A stretch of DNA of 64,000 nt, taken from the NCBI GenBank assembly GCA_905235225.1, contig CAJOKE010000003.1, positions 18,816 through 82,815 on the forward strand, read 5' to 3'. The position numbers and the translations under genes are program-made. Position 1 is the stretch's first letter. Each line of letters begins with the position of its first letter. Shown piece by piece: positions 44,730 to 53,995 of the stretch. Origin of the DNA: Paludibacteraceae bacterium (lineage in GTDB: Bacteria > Bacteroidota > Bacteroidia > Bacteroidales > Paludibacteraceae). The notes below the pieces were generated by a model. It did not search any database and was not told the origin of the DNA. It was given only the letters and a program-made list of their open reading frames with translations.

Positions 44730-47284
44730 ACATTCAGACTTTCAAGCAAACGCTCAAGTGATTCCATATCCTGTATGAGGACGTCACGTCCCTTGGGACC
44801 CTTGTTCGGACCGACGATACCGGTAGCTTCCAACTGGTCGGATAGTTTGCCGGCACGGTTGTAACCGATCTCAAAGGCGCGCTGCAAACGAGATGTGGAA
44901 CCTTCCTGTTTGGAAACGACATACCGGGCAACATCTGCAAACATCGGATCCAAACGTTTTGTGTCCACAGAACCGGGAGCGACCGCTTCCTCCTGACCTT
45001 CCGGCACATATTCCGGCAATTGATAGGGCTGGCTATACCCTTGCTGTTCATGGATATGGTTAACTATCGCCTCTACTTCAGGCGTATCCACAAACGCACA
45101 TTGAATTCGAGTCAGATTACCGCCACCGGAATAAAGCATATCACCCTTACCTATCAACTGGTCGGCACCCTTAGCGTCCAGTACCGTACGGGAATCCACG
45201 ACAGATTGCGTACGGAAAGCAATACGGGTCGGTATATTGGCTTTGATAGTTCCCGTCACAATCTTTACGTCGGGACGCTGGGTCGCAAGAATCATGTGCA
45301 TACCGACCGCACGCGCTTTCTGGGCAAGACGCTGAATAGGACGCTCCACCTCTTTACCCGCCTGCATGATAAAATCACCATACTCATCTATCACAATCAC
45401 GAGGTATGGCATGAAATGGTGATGTAACAGTTTCTTCGTAACCACATTCTCCACATCCTTTTCTGGATTGAGATGACGCGAATTGAACTTTTCATTATAA
45501 TCCTCAAGGTTACGGCAGTTCGCTTCCGCCAATAATGAATACCGGTCTTCCATCTCTATAACAAGAGAGTTAAGGGTATTGATAACCTTTTGGCAGTCGG
45601 TAATGATAATATCACGATCCTCTTGGTCAGGCATTGCCGCCAAATAATGTTTTATGAGCGGCTTGTAAATCGAGAACTCTACCATTTTGGGATCAACCAG
45701 CACAAACTTCAACTCTGCCGGATGCTTCTTATATAACAAAGAGGTAATAATAGCATTCAAACCTACAGACTTACCTTGACCCGTTGCACCTGCAACAAGC
45801 AAATGCGGCGTTTTGGCAAGGTCAAAGCAGAACACCTCGTTCGTTATAGTACGTCCGATAGCAACCGGAAGACGCATTTTCTGCTCCTCTTGGAATCGTT
45901 TGGAAGCAATCACGGAATGCATGGATACGACCTGCGGCTTTTCATTTGGCACCTCGATACCGACCGTACCTTTACCCGGCATCGGTGCAATTATACGAAT
46001 GCCTATCGCACTCAGTGACAGCATAATATCGTTTTCAAGATTCTGTATTTTGGCAATACGGATACCCGCCTTTGGCACCACCTCATACAACGTAACGGTA
46101 GGTCCGACAGTCGCTTTAATTTGCTCGATTTCAATCCCGTAATTGCGAAGCGTCGTCACAATGCGGTTGGCATTTGCCTGCTGCTCGTCCTGATTGATTA
46201 CAGGAGCCGTCTCATTATCATACACTTTGAGCAAATCGAGGGTCGGGAATTTATAGAACTCCAGGTCCTTGCGCGGATCATATGGCTCAAGCTGCTTGGA
46301 CAGTTCAACTTCCTCGGTATCATTAATATCCAAATCCGGATTATCCTGTGTGCCGGAATCAGTGTCGGTAGTCGTTTCATCTTGACTATAATTGCCCGTT
46401 TCATCCGTCTTATCCTCACTCTCCTGATTTTCAATCTGAATTGTTATCTCGTTAGTGTCAGATTGATCGGAATCCGTAACTGTTTCATCTGTATTTTCGG
46501 GATCATTCACCTCAATGGTAAAGGATGTAGAAACAGATGTATCATGTTCACCTTCTGTATCCTGTTTATCATCAGTATCAATAGGTTGAGGTTCCTCTAT
46601 GATCTCTTTCTTCTTGAATAATCCGAGGAACCACCGCCCGAAATGTTTTGCCTTGCCGATAAAAGAATTATCTGCAATGATAAAGAAAATAATCAATATG
46701 GATACCAGAATAATTGTAGTGCCTATAGGCTGAACATAACTGTTAAGCAGTTCGCCTAACCATTCTCCATGCGCCCCACCCCAACGGAAAAATGTGTCCA
46801 AACCGGTAACCAGTTGCACAAAACCGAGAGTAAGGCTGCCCCAAAGCAGCCAAAAGGCTGTACAAAAGAGTAACTTCCAGCCACTGAAATGCAAGACATG
46901 AAGTAACTTAACGGCATATAGTGCAAGCACAACCGGCACAAGAATAGAAACCAAACCAAAGGAACCGTCCACCATAAAAGCCGCCAACCTCGCACCCGGC
47001 AATCCCATCAGATTGGCAATTTGCAAACGGGTGGCAACACGCTCGGCATGAGACATGCTAAGCAGACTCTGGTCCTGCGCTCCTGTAAAAAAATAACTGA
47101 TCCACGCTATAAGTGCAAATAGCGAAAAGGCAACCATTATTACAGCACAAATCACTTGTGTACGGCGATCCATGAAGAATGTCTGCACTTGACGGAAGAA
47201 AGAGACTTTTTCCACTTCAATTTTCAAAGGATCTTTTGTTGAAACGTGTCTTGATTCAATATTTGAAGACGGTTTTCGAGGCAT
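44726..47284 (-). CDS. ftsK: DNA translocase FtsK/SpoIIIE
   Basis: 852 residues. Four membrane segments lie within the first ~205, then an acidic Asp/Glu/Thr linker (~210-345). The motor domain has Walker A VAGATGQGKSVGLNAII and VLVDPKMVEFSIY, the B motif LVIVIDEYGDFIM and ILATQRPDVKIVTG. The C-terminal gamma domain (PMFADVARYVVSKQEGSTSRLQRAF as two parts) reads orienting DNA sequences. It segregates chromosome ends at the septum. First of ftsK-lolA-trxB. Confidence 0.97.
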   Translation of the reverse strand: MPRKPSSNIESRHVSTKDPLKIEVEKVSFFRQVQTFFMDRRTQVICAVIMVAFSLFALIAWISYFFTGAQDQSLLSMSHAERVATRLQIANLMGLPGARLAAFMVDGSFGLVSILVPVVLALYAVKLLHVLHFSGWKLLFCTAFWLLWGSLTLGFVQLVTGLDTFFRWGGAHGEWLGELLNSYVQPIGTTIILVSILIIFFIIADNSFIGKAKHFGRWFLGLFKKKEIIEEPQPIDTDDKQDTEGEHDTSVSTSFTIEVNDPENTDETVTDSDQSDTNEITIQIENQESEDKTDETGNYSQDETTTDTDSGTQDNPDLDINDTEEVELSKQLEPYDPRKDLEFYKFPTLDLLKVYDNETAPVINQDEQQANANRIVTTLRNYGIEIEQIKATVGPTVTLYEVVPKAGIRIAKIQNLENDIMLSLSAIGIRIIAPMPGKGTVGIEVPNEKPQVVSMHSVIASKRFQEEQKMRLPVAIGRTITNEVFCFDLAKTPHLLVAGATGQGKSVGLNAIITSLLYKKHPAELKFVLVDPKMVEFSIYKPLIKHYLAAMPDQEDRDIIITDCQKVINTLNSLVIEMEDRYSLLAEANCRNLEDYNEKFNSRHLNPEKDVENVVTKKLLHHHFMPYLVIVIDEYGDFIMQAGKEVERPIQRLAQKARAVGMHMILATQRPDVKIVTGTIKANIPTRIAFRTQSVVDSRTVLDAKGADQLIGKGDMLYSGGGNLTRIQCAFVDTPEVEAIVNHIHEQQGYSQPYQLPEYVPEGQEEAVAPGSVDTKRLDPMFADVARYVVSKQEGSTSRLQRAFEIGYNRAGKLSDQLEATGIVGPNKGPKGRDVLIQDMESLERLLESLNV

Positions 47285-47302
47285 ATTACATCAAATTTGC
47301 CG

Positions 47303-47334
47303 CAAAGATATAATTATATTTTCAAATTTGCAAA
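47303..47334 (-). promoter_or_regulatory. Promoter of ftsK-lolA-trxB
   Basis: Minus strand TTTG (47334-47331), a 20-bp spacer, TATCTTTG (47310-47303). Predicted leader about 15 nt. Confidence 0.82.
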
Positions 47335-47390
47335 CCGAAAACACACTTTTCTACAATTTCATATATTTTTATTACTTTTGTGCTAATCTT

Positions 47391-47422
47391 TTTGCGTATT
47401 CCAAAAAAAATGAGTACTTTTG
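47391..47422 (+). promoter_or_regulatory. Promoter of rseC-rnfBCDGEA
   Basis: TTTG (47391-47394), a 20-bp spacer, TACTTTTG (47415-47422). The ORF start at 47420 falls inside the box, so the ATG at 47447 is chosen. Confidence 0.85.
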
Positions 47423-47446
47423 CAACTTGTTAATTATCGACGTAGT

Positions 47447-47713
47447 ATGTCAGAATGTGAAAACGAATCAATGCATGCATGTAGCGGCTGTGCGCTGAAA
47501 TCGCATTGCACCATTATGGATGATGGTCGTTATTCCCGTCGCCAGCGATGGAAAGCTCTGCTTATTGCCTATATCATCCCCTTTATCTTGTTAGCGGGAG
47601 TCATTGCCGGAGCCGATGCTTTGACGGACAACGAATACATTATCGGCGGAGCGGCACTTGCCGTTGTTGCGATATACTACTTAATCCTGTTTTTTCGAAA
47701 ACCTGAAGTTTAG
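47447..47713 (+). CDS. rseC: Minimal RseC-like protein
   Basis: 88 residues. An N-terminal Cys cluster (CSGCALKSHC) precedes two membrane segments (LLIAYIIPFILLAGVIAGADAL and IIGGAALAVVAIYYLILFF). Full RseC proteins (~140-155 residues) carry a longer beta-rich region around the Cys motif that is missing here. RseC usually sits beside rnfB, exactly as here (18 bp gap), and is tied to SoxR reduction and sigma-E control in Proteobacteria. The assignment rests on the Cys motif, topology and position. Confidence 0.72.
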   Translation: MSECENESMHACSGCALKSHCTIMDDGRYSRRQRWKALLIAYIIPFILLAGVIAGADALTDNEYIIGGAALAVVAIYYLILFFRKPEV

Positions 47714-47731
47714 AAACATAATCAATAACAT

Positions 47732-48715
47732 ATGAGTATAATTATAATTGCATTGCTCGTTCTGGGCGTGACGGGATTAACGGCAGCCGTACTGCTGTAC
47801 ATAACCGCTCAGAAGTTCAAAGTAGAAGAAGACCCGCGAATAGATCTTGTAGCGGAAGCTCTGCCGGGTGCTAACTGCGGCGGTTGTGGATTTGCAGGTT
47901 GCCGTGCATTGGCAGAAGCATGTGTAAAAGCTGACACCTTGGACGGGTTGTTATGTCCTGTAGGTGGTTCGGAAACAATGGAAAAAGTAGCCGGCATTCT
48001 CGGCAAGGAAAGCGTGGCTGCCGAACCAATGGTTGCGGTGGTACGTTGTAACGGCACCTGTGAGGCACGTCCGCGTACCAGCGAATATGACGGTTCGCGA
48101 AGTTGTCAAATCATGCACAACTGCTATGTCGGCGAGGCAGGTTGTCCCTTCGGATGTCTTGGATGCGGCGATTGTGTTGCTGCATGTCAGTTTGGCGCAC
48201 TCAGCATTGACCCCTCAACAGGCTTGCCCGTTGTGGATGAAGCGAAATGTACATCTTGCTCCAAATGTGTCAAGGCATGCCCGCGCGGTATCATTGAATT
48301 AAGGAAAAAAGGTGATGATGGTGCAAAAATGGTAGTTCTCTGCAACAATAAAGAGAAAGGAGCCATCGCACGCAAAAACTGTAAAAACGCATGTATCGGT
48401 TGCGGCAAATGCCAAACGGTTTGTGGTTTTGATGCCATCAAGGTTGAGAACAATCTCGCATATATTGATGCCGACAAATGCGCACTATGCCGCGAGTGTG
48501 AATCAGCATGTCCGACAGGGGCTATCCACGGACTGAACCTGCCCGCACTGGATAAAAAAGCCAAGCCCGTTACTTCTGCAGCAACACCTGCTACAGACGA
48601 AAAAGAAAAAGGAACATTCGACCCGACTTGTGCTGCCATTATTCGCTCGCTGCCTACCAAACGGGCACAGTATCCTTATATTAATGCAATGGCGCAAAAA
48701 ACTATTAACATTTAG
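47732..48715 (+). CDS. rnfB: Rnf electron transport complex subunit B
   Basis: 327 residues. N-terminal membrane anchor (IIIIALLVLGVTGLTAAVLL), a 4Fe-4S domain with ANCGGCGFAGCRALAEAC...LLCP, then ferredoxin-type clusters: CLGCGDCVAACQFGALS, CTSCSKCVKACPRGII, CIGCGKCQTVCGFDAI and CALCRECESACPTGAI. RnfB accepts electrons from ferredoxin and passes them into the complex. First structural gene of the B-C-D-G-E-A order typical of Bacteroidota. Confidence 0.97.
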   Translation: MSIIIIALLVLGVTGLTAAVLLYITAQKFKVEEDPRIDLVAEALPGANCGGCGFAGCRALAEACVKADTLDGLLCPVGGSETMEKVAGILGKESVAAEPMVAVVRCNGTCEARPRTSEYDGSRSCQIMHNCYVGEAGCPFGCLGCGDCVAACQFGALSIDPSTGLPVVDEAKCTSCSKCVKACPRGIIELRKKGDDGAKMVVLCNNKEKGAIARKNCKNACIGCGKCQTVCGFDAIKVENNLAYIDADKCALCRECESACPTGAIHGLNLPALDKKAKPVTSAATPATDEKEKGTFDPTCAAIIRSLPTKRAQYPYINAMAQKTINI

Positions 48716-48725
48716 AGACAAAGCA

Positions 48726-50060
48726 ATGAGTACATTCAAAATAGGCGGAGTTCATCCGCAAGACAACAAGCAATTCAGCGCACATCAGGCGATTGTGGAT
48801 TGCCCGTTACCCCCAAAAGCAATCATTCCGCTAATTCAACATATCGGTGCTCCGGCACAACCCGTTGTTGAGAAAGGGGATAAAGTGCGTGTCGGACAAT
48901 TAATAGCCAAAGCCGGAGGTTTTGTCAGTGCCAATATACATTCACCATTCAGTGGCACAGTGGCAAAAATCGATACTACCGTGGACGCTTGGGGAACCCG
49001 GCTTCCCGCCATTTTTATTGATGTGGAAGGCGACCTCTGGTTGGATGAAATTGACAAAAGCAATAATATAGTTCGCGAAGGGATATTGGAACCCAAAGAA
49101 ATAATTGACCGCATTTCGGCTGCCGGTATCGTTGGTCTCGGTGGAGCATGCTTCCCGACACACGTCAAACTAATGCCGCCACCGGGTAAAAAGGCAGAGG
49201 TCTTGATTGTAAACGGTGTCGAGTGTGAGCCTTATTTGACTTGCGACCATCAATTGATGTTGCAACACGGAGAGGAAATCCTGATAGGAATCCAACTCCT
49301 TATGCGGGCATTAAATATCAAGCGCGCCATTATCGGCATTGAGAAAAACAAACCCGATGCCATAGCGCATATGCAAAAATTGGCAAGCAGGGTTTTAGGC
49401 GTATCGGTTATGCCACTGGACCTGAAATACCCGCAAGGTGGCGAAAAGCAACTGATTGACGCTTGTATCGGCCGGCAAGTACCAAGTGGCGCACTTCCTA
49501 TTGAAGTCGGTGCCGTAGTGGATAATGTGGCAACTGTCTATGCCGTTTACGAAGCTGTTCTTAAACGCAAACCGCTCATTTCCAGAGTGATGACCATTAC
49601 TGGCAAACATCTCGCCAAGCCGGGAAACTATCGTGTCCGTTTTGGTACACCGCTCGCGGATGTGGTTGCCATGGCTGGCGGTATTCCGGAACACACAGGC
49701 AAGATAATCGGAGGCGGTCCGATGATGGGGCGTGCCATGAATAGCATTGACATGCCTGCCAACAAACGGATAAGCGGACTTTTGTTCTTGGACGAAGACG
49801 AATCCCGCCGTATCGAACCCGAAAACTGTATCCGTTGTGCCAAATGCGTAAGCGCATGCCCCATGGGCTTGGAGCCTTATTTGCTGTCCCGTATGGCGGA
49901 ACTGCAACAGTGGGACGGTATGGAAGACCACAACATAATGGATTGTATTGAGTGCGGATGCTGTATGTTTACTTGCCCAAGCCATAGACCGTTGCTGGAC
50001 TATATCAGAATGGGAAAGGCAAAAGTAGGGGGCATTATCCGCGCAAGAAATGCCAAATAA
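48726..50060 (+). CDS. rnfC: Rnf electron transport complex subunit C
   Basis: 444 residues from the ATG at 48726; the longer in-frame start at 48630 lies inside rnfB. It has the FKIGGVHPQDNK opening, the NADH/FMN-site region GLGGACFPTHVKL with LIVNGVECEPYLTCD, and two clusters (CIRCAKCVSACPMGL and CIECGCCMFTCPSHRPLLDYI). RnfC is the NADH-oxidising or NAD-reducing unit. Confidence 0.97.
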   Translation: MSTFKIGGVHPQDNKQFSAHQAIVDCPLPPKAIIPLIQHIGAPAQPVVEKGDKVRVGQLIAKAGGFVSANIHSPFSGTVAKIDTTVDAWGTRLPAIFIDVEGDLWLDEIDKSNNIVREGILEPKEIIDRISAAGIVGLGGACFPTHVKLMPPPGKKAEVLIVNGVECEPYLTCDHQLMLQHGEEILIGIQLLMRALNIKRAIIGIEKNKPDAIAHMQKLASRVLGVSVMPLDLKYPQGGEKQLIDACIGRQVPSGALPIEVGAVVDNVATVYAVYEAVLKRKPLISRVMTITGKHLAKPGNYRVRFGTPLADVVAMAGGIPEHTGKIIGGGPMMGRAMNSIDMPANKRISGLLFLDEDESRRIEPENCIRCAKCVSACPMGLEPYLLSRMAELQQWDGMEDHNIMDCIECGCCMFTCPSHRPLLDYIRMGKAKVGGIIRARNAK

Positions 50061-50087
50061 TAACGAATTTAAGGAGAATTTGATAAG

Positions 50088-51086
50088 ATGAATAAACTAA
50101 TTGTATCTCCTGCGCCACACGCCCATAGCGGTGATAGTGTCCGCAGAAACATGTTGCTTGTGATTTTGGCACTCCTGCCCGCTTTTGCCGTCTCAATGGC
50201 TGCTTTCGGTTGGGGAGTTCTTATCACTACCGTTATCAGTATTGTGGCATGTGTCGGCTTTGAATGGCTTATTGCCAAGTTCGTTTTGAAACAGCAACCT
50301 ACGATTCTCGACTGCTCTGCTGTCCTGACCGGTTTGCTTCTGGCATTTAACCTGCCAAGCAATATACCTTGGTGGATTGTAATCATCGGCGCATTCGTTG
50401 CCATCGCTGTCGGAAAAATGTCATTCGGCGGATTGGGACAAAACCTCTTTAATCCGGCATTGGTCGGACGTGTCTTCCTGCTCATCTCATTCCCTGTACA
50501 GATGACCACTTGGCCTCGTCCGTTAGGTTTTTCCACACAGTATATTGACGCTGCTACAGGTGCCACACCATTGGCTGCCATGAAAGAAATTGTCAAATCA
50601 GGCGACTCTACTGCGATAAGCAAACTGCCCGAATTATGGGATACCTGCATCGGACTGATTGGCGGCTCCTTTGGTGAAGTTTGTGCCATAGCTCTGCTAT
50701 TTGGAGGACTTCTCCTTATTTGTACGCGCGTGATAACATGGCATATTCCTGTCAGTATTCTTGCGACTGCAGCACTTTTTGCTGCCGTAACAGGATGGTG
50801 CGGCGGGCTGCCTGACGGATTCGCTACAGGACAATATGTCCTCATGACGCTGACCACCGGCGGTATGCTCCTTGGCGCATTCTTTATGGCAACCGACTAT
50901 GTAACGTCTCCCATGAGCGCGTGGGGCAAAATTATCTTCGGTATCGGTATCGGCTTTATTGTTATGGTTATCCGTACTTGGGGAGCATATCCTGAAGGCA
51001 TGTCCTTCGCTATCCTCATCATGAATGCCTGCGTACCGCTGCTTAATAAGATTCGCCCGAAACGGTTTGGAGAAAAACGCAAATAA
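50088..51086 (+). CDS. rnfD: Rnf electron transport complex subunit D
   Basis: A 332-residue polytopic protein. The covalent-FMN site is the Thr in DAATGATPLAAMK. Membrane segments include LLVILALLPAFAVSMAAFGW. It begins LIVSPAPHAHSGDSVRRNM, as usual for the family. An aaggag sequence precedes the start. Confidence 0.96.
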   Translation: MNKLIVSPAPHAHSGDSVRRNMLLVILALLPAFAVSMAAFGWGVLITTVISIVACVGFEWLIAKFVLKQQPTILDCSAVLTGLLLAFNLPSNIPWWIVIIGAFVAIAVGKMSFGGLGQNLFNPALVGRVFLLISFPVQMTTWPRPLGFSTQYIDAATGATPLAAMKEIVKSGDSTAISKLPELWDTCIGLIGGSFGEVCAIALLFGGLLLICTRVITWHIPVSILATAALFAAVTGWCGGLPDGFATGQYVLMTLTTGGMLLGAFFMATDYVTSPMSAWGKIIFGIGIGFIVMVIRTWGAYPEGMSFAILIMNACVPLLNKIRPKRFGEKRK

Positions 51087-51111
51087 TATCCCCATAAAAT
51101 TATAGACTAAT

Positions 51112-51717
51112 ATGGCTAAATTACAAAGTTCATTCAAAAATATGGTTCTGTCACTAACTTGTATTACATTAGTGGCAGCTGCTGCCTTGGCGGGGGTTTA
51201 TATGCTCACTAAAACACAGATTGAGCAACAGCAACGCGAGGCACAAGACGCAGCACGGTTGGCTGTCATGTGCGGACGCGAAGATGCCGTTGCTATTGAG
51301 ACAACCGCTGACGGATTTGGCGGAGTTATCCGCTTGATGGTCGGTTTTGACCCAGAAGGTCACATCCTTGGCTACGAAGTCCTGGAGCAACAAGAGACAC
51401 CGGGACTTGGCACGCATATCGTTGAGTGGTTCAAAAACGCTGCCAAACCCGGACAAAACATTATCGGGCGCAAGGCTAACGGACAATTCAAAGTATCTAA
51501 GGACGGCGGTGAGATTGACGCCATTACGGCTGCCACAATTTCATCACGCGCCTTTCTAAAAGCTATCAACGATGCTTACACACAATTTATGGCACAAAAA
51601 GGCGAAGAAGTAGAAGCATGGACCGGTGCCACCACTATTATCAATGAAACGGCAGATACAACTCAAATATCGGTTGTTTCAGACAACGTAACAGAAAAGG
51701 AGGAAGGAAATGAATAA
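51112..51717 (+). CDS. rnfG: Rnf electron transport complex subunit G
   Basis: 201 residues: one membrane anchor (MVLSLTCITLVAAAALAGVYML) and a periplasmic FMN-binding domain. The flavinylation motif appears as DAITAATISSRAF, with the FMN-linked Thr in TAATISS. ETPGLGTHI is also typical. No ApbE flavin transferase is in the window. It overlaps rnfE by 8 bp. Confidence 0.95.
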   Translation: MAKLQSSFKNMVLSLTCITLVAAAALAGVYMLTKTQIEQQQREAQDAARLAVMCGREDAVAIETTADGFGGVIRLMVGFDPEGHILGYEVLEQQETPGLGTHIVEWFKNAAKPGQNIIGRKANGQFKVSKDGGEIDAITAATISSRAFLKAINDAYTQFMAQKGEEVEAWTGATTIINETADTTQISVVSDNVTEKEEGNE

Positions 51718-52297
51718 AGGAACACAAACATTTCTAAACGGAATTCTCAAAGAGAATCCGACATTCGGACTTGTGCTTGGCATGTGTCCGACTTTGGCAA
51801 CTACAACCAGTGCCATCAACGGAATGTCAATGGGATTGGCGACCATGTTTGTACTGGTTTGCTCCAACGTAGTTATCTCATTGCTTAAAAACCTTATTCC
51901 GGACAAAGTGCGTATCCCGTCATTTATTGTTGTCATCGCTACTTTTGTTACACTTGTCCAGCTCCTTATGCAGGCATACCTTCCCGCAATTTACAACGTC
52001 CTCGGTCTGTTTATCCCGCTTATCGTCGTTAACTGTATCGTACTGGGGCGCGCCGAGGCGTTTGCTGCTAAAAACACTGTAGGACTCAGTGCTTTGGATG
52101 GACTGGGAATGGGATTGGGATTTACCCTCTCACTCACCGTTTTAGGCGCAGTGCGCGAATTCCTCGGTACCGGTGCCGTCTTCGGATTGCCTGTCTATAA
52201 TGAATCATACGGCGCATTGATCTTCGTCCTTGCACCGGGGGCCTTTATTTGCTTGGCATACCTTATGGCGGCTTTCAATAAAATGCAGAACAAATAA
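51710..52297 (+). CDS. rnfE: Rnf electron transport complex subunit E
   Basis: A 195-residue membrane protein with GILKENPTFGLVLGMCPTLA and LIVVNCIVLGRAEAFA, hallmarks of RnfE/NqrD. It starts inside the end of rnfG behind an aggagg sequence, so the two are translationally coupled. Confidence 0.96.
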   Translation: MNKGTQTFLNGILKENPTFGLVLGMCPTLATTTSAINGMSMGLATMFVLVCSNVVISLLKNLIPDKVRIPSFIVVIATFVTLVQLLMQAYLPAIYNVLGLFIPLIVVNCIVLGRAEAFAAKNTVGLSALDGLGMGLGFTLSLTVLGAVREFLGTGAVFGLPVYNESYGALIFVLAPGAFICLAYLMAAFNKMQNK

Positions 52298-52327
52298 TTA
52301 AGTTGTCACCTTCTAATTCGAAATTAT

Positions 52328-52921
52328 ATGATTTACTTCTTGATATTCATCTCGGCGATATTCGTTAACAACATCGTTTTGAGCCAGTTCCTCGGTATTT
52401 GTCCCTTCCTCGGCGTCAGTAAAAAGATTGATACCGCATTGGGCATGGGTGCTGCGGTGACTTTTGTACTCACACTCGCAACCGTGGTTACATACTTGTT
52501 GCAGAAGCTGCTTGTACTTTGGCATATAGAGTTCCTGCAAACGATACTCTTCATTCTCGTTATCGCGGCTTTAGTGCAGATGATTGAGATTATTCTCAAG
52601 AAAATATCCCCGTCCCTCTACGAGGCACTGGGGGTTTTTCTGCCGCTTATCACAACCAACTGCTGCATTCTCGGTGTCGCCATATTGGTTGCCAACGGAA
52701 CGAACAAACTGCCTGTCGGCGCAGACCACAACCTGCTCACCGGCACTATCTTCGCTTTCGCTACTGCACTCGGCTTCGCTTTGGCACTTGTCATATTTGC
52801 CGGACTGCGCGAACAATTAAGCATGAACAAAGTTCCAAAAGCAATGCAGGGAACACCTATCGCCTTACTGACTGCCGGACTCCTTGCTATGGCTTTCATG
52901 GGCTTCTCCGGCGTTGTTTAA
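52328..52921 (+). CDS. rnfA: Rnf electron transport complex subunit A
   Basis: A 197-residue membrane protein. It has FVNNIVLSQFLGICPFLGVS near the N-terminus and LGVFLPLITTNCCILGVAI, with the conserved Cys that in RnfA/NqrE help bind a membrane 2Fe-2S cluster together with RnfE. Last gene of the Rnf operon. Confidence 0.96.
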   Translation: MIYFLIFISAIFVNNIVLSQFLGICPFLGVSKKIDTALGMGAAVTFVLTLATVVTYLLQKLLVLWHIEFLQTILFILVIAALVQMIEIILKKISPSLYEALGVFLPLITTNCCILGVAILVANGTNKLPVGADHNLLTGTIFAFATALGFALALVIFAGLREQLSMNKVPKAMQGTPIALLTAGLLAMAFMGFSGVV

Positions 52922-52947
52922 GCATATAATCTTCCAATACACATACC

Positions 52948-53223
52948 ATGTTACACAAACTCATTTCACCACTGCATCATGAGAATCTGACGCTCCCCTT
53001 TGAGCCGGATCCACAATGGGTGGAAGACAATCAGGTTGTCGCTGTCATGACCGGCGGCAGCGAAGCTTTGTTCCTTGATAAGGTCAACAAGGGTGACATC
53101 ACTCTTGACAAACCTATTTACCTCATTGCCGGCGAGCAGAGTAACTCGCTTGCCGCCTGCTGCGAAATTTTAAGTTGGATCAATCAACACAATGGAAATG
53201 GACAGATTAGGACTCATCGGTAA
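52948..53223 (+). CDS. Fucose-isomerase-like protein, N-terminal part (split gene)
   Basis: 91 residues. VVAVMTGGSEALFLDKV and PIYLIAGEQSNSLAACCEI look like the N-terminal domain of sugar-isomerase-like proteins, but the frame stops after NQHNGNGQIRTHR. The remainder continues in the +1 frame at 53192, after an overlap of about 30 bp. Either two coupled polypeptides form the enzyme, or a frameshift has split one gene of ~325 residues. It lies 26 bp after rnfA. Confidence 0.6.
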   Translation: MLHKLISPLHHENLTLPFEPDPQWVEDNQVVAVMTGGSEALFLDKVNKGDITLDKPIYLIAGEQSNSLAACCEILSWINQHNGNGQIRTHR

Positions 53224-53938
53224 GCCGTCGGATTGGCTTATATCTTCGACTTTTGATACACAAATCATACGCGAGAAACTCAACTGCGAAATCATTGAAA
53301 TTCCCATTGAAGAAGTACAATCCCTTGGCGAAGTCGAAGAGGGAGAAAAAGGCGCGCTGCGTATCTACGAGCGACTGAAAGAATTAGTCGCCAAATACAA
53401 CTTGTACGGTCTGACACTGCGTTGTTTTGACCTGCTCACTGTTTGCAAGAACACCGGCTGTCTCGCTCTTGCAAAGCTGAACGCCGATGGTATTCCTGCC
53501 GCCTGCGAGGGGGATGTTCCCGCTTTGCTCACAATGGTACTGGCACATCGCTTGACCGGCTGCTCCGGCTTCCAGTGTAACCCCGCACGTGTCAATACCG
53601 ACAATGGCGAAATGCTGTGGGCGCATTGCACGATTCCGCTCAATATGGTGGATAAATACGTATATGACTCCCACTTTGAGTCCGGCATCGGTATTTCTAT
53701 TCATGCCGAACTGCCTTTAGGGAAATACACCTTGGTGAAAGTCAGCGGAGACCTCAAACGTGTCTTTGCCGAAGATGTGGAACTGGTGCGTAACCAGTAC
53801 CAACCGAACTTGTGCCGCACTCAAGTTTGGCTCAAAACCCAACACGTTATCCCTTACTTGCTTTCCAAGCCCATTGCCAACCACCATCTGCTTGTCCCGG
53901 GACATCACGCCGCAGAGTTTGTCAATGCGGTTCAATAA
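53192..53938 (+). CDS. Fucose-isomerase-like protein, C-terminal part (split gene)
   Basis: 248 residues. It contains GLIGKPSDWLISS, LTLRCFDLLTVCKNTGCLALAK (split here), IPAACEGDVPALLTM and FQCNPARVN, reminiscent of the L-fucose/L-arabinose isomerase fold. The ATG at 53192 sits within the end of the preceding frame. In that second frame a stop at 53171-53173 prevents a longer N-terminus. Both parts keep good codon structure. Sugar substrate unknown. Confidence 0.65.
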   Translation: MEMDRLGLIGKPSDWLISSTFDTQIIREKLNCEIIEIPIEEVQSLGEVEEGEKGALRIYERLKELVAKYNLYGLTLRCFDLLTVCKNTGCLALAKLNADGIPAACEGDVPALLTMVLAHRLTGCSGFQCNPARVNTDNGEMLWAHCTIPLNMVDKYVYDSHFESGIGISIHAELPLGKYTLVKVSGDLKRVFAEDVELVRNQYQPNLCRTQVWLKTQHVIPYLLSKPIANHHLLVPGHHAAEFVNAVQ

Positions 53939-53940
53939 TA

Positions 53941-53979
53941 AAGAGAGTGTGCCAATCTGTTTTGACACACTCTTTTTTT
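53941..53979 (+). terminator. Terminator after the isomerase-like genes
   Basis: agagtgtg-c-ca pairs with tg-a-cacactct (one mismatch) and is followed by eight T. The A-tract before the stem may let it serve the convergent coaX transcript as well. Confidence 0.85.
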
Positions 53980-53995
53980 TATTCTGTCTAACGAC

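Noticed and set aside
53174..53223. Programmed ribosomal frameshift in the isomerase-like locus
   Set aside because: No slippery heptamer or downstream pseudoknot is visible; a mutation or a true two-gene form is simpler.
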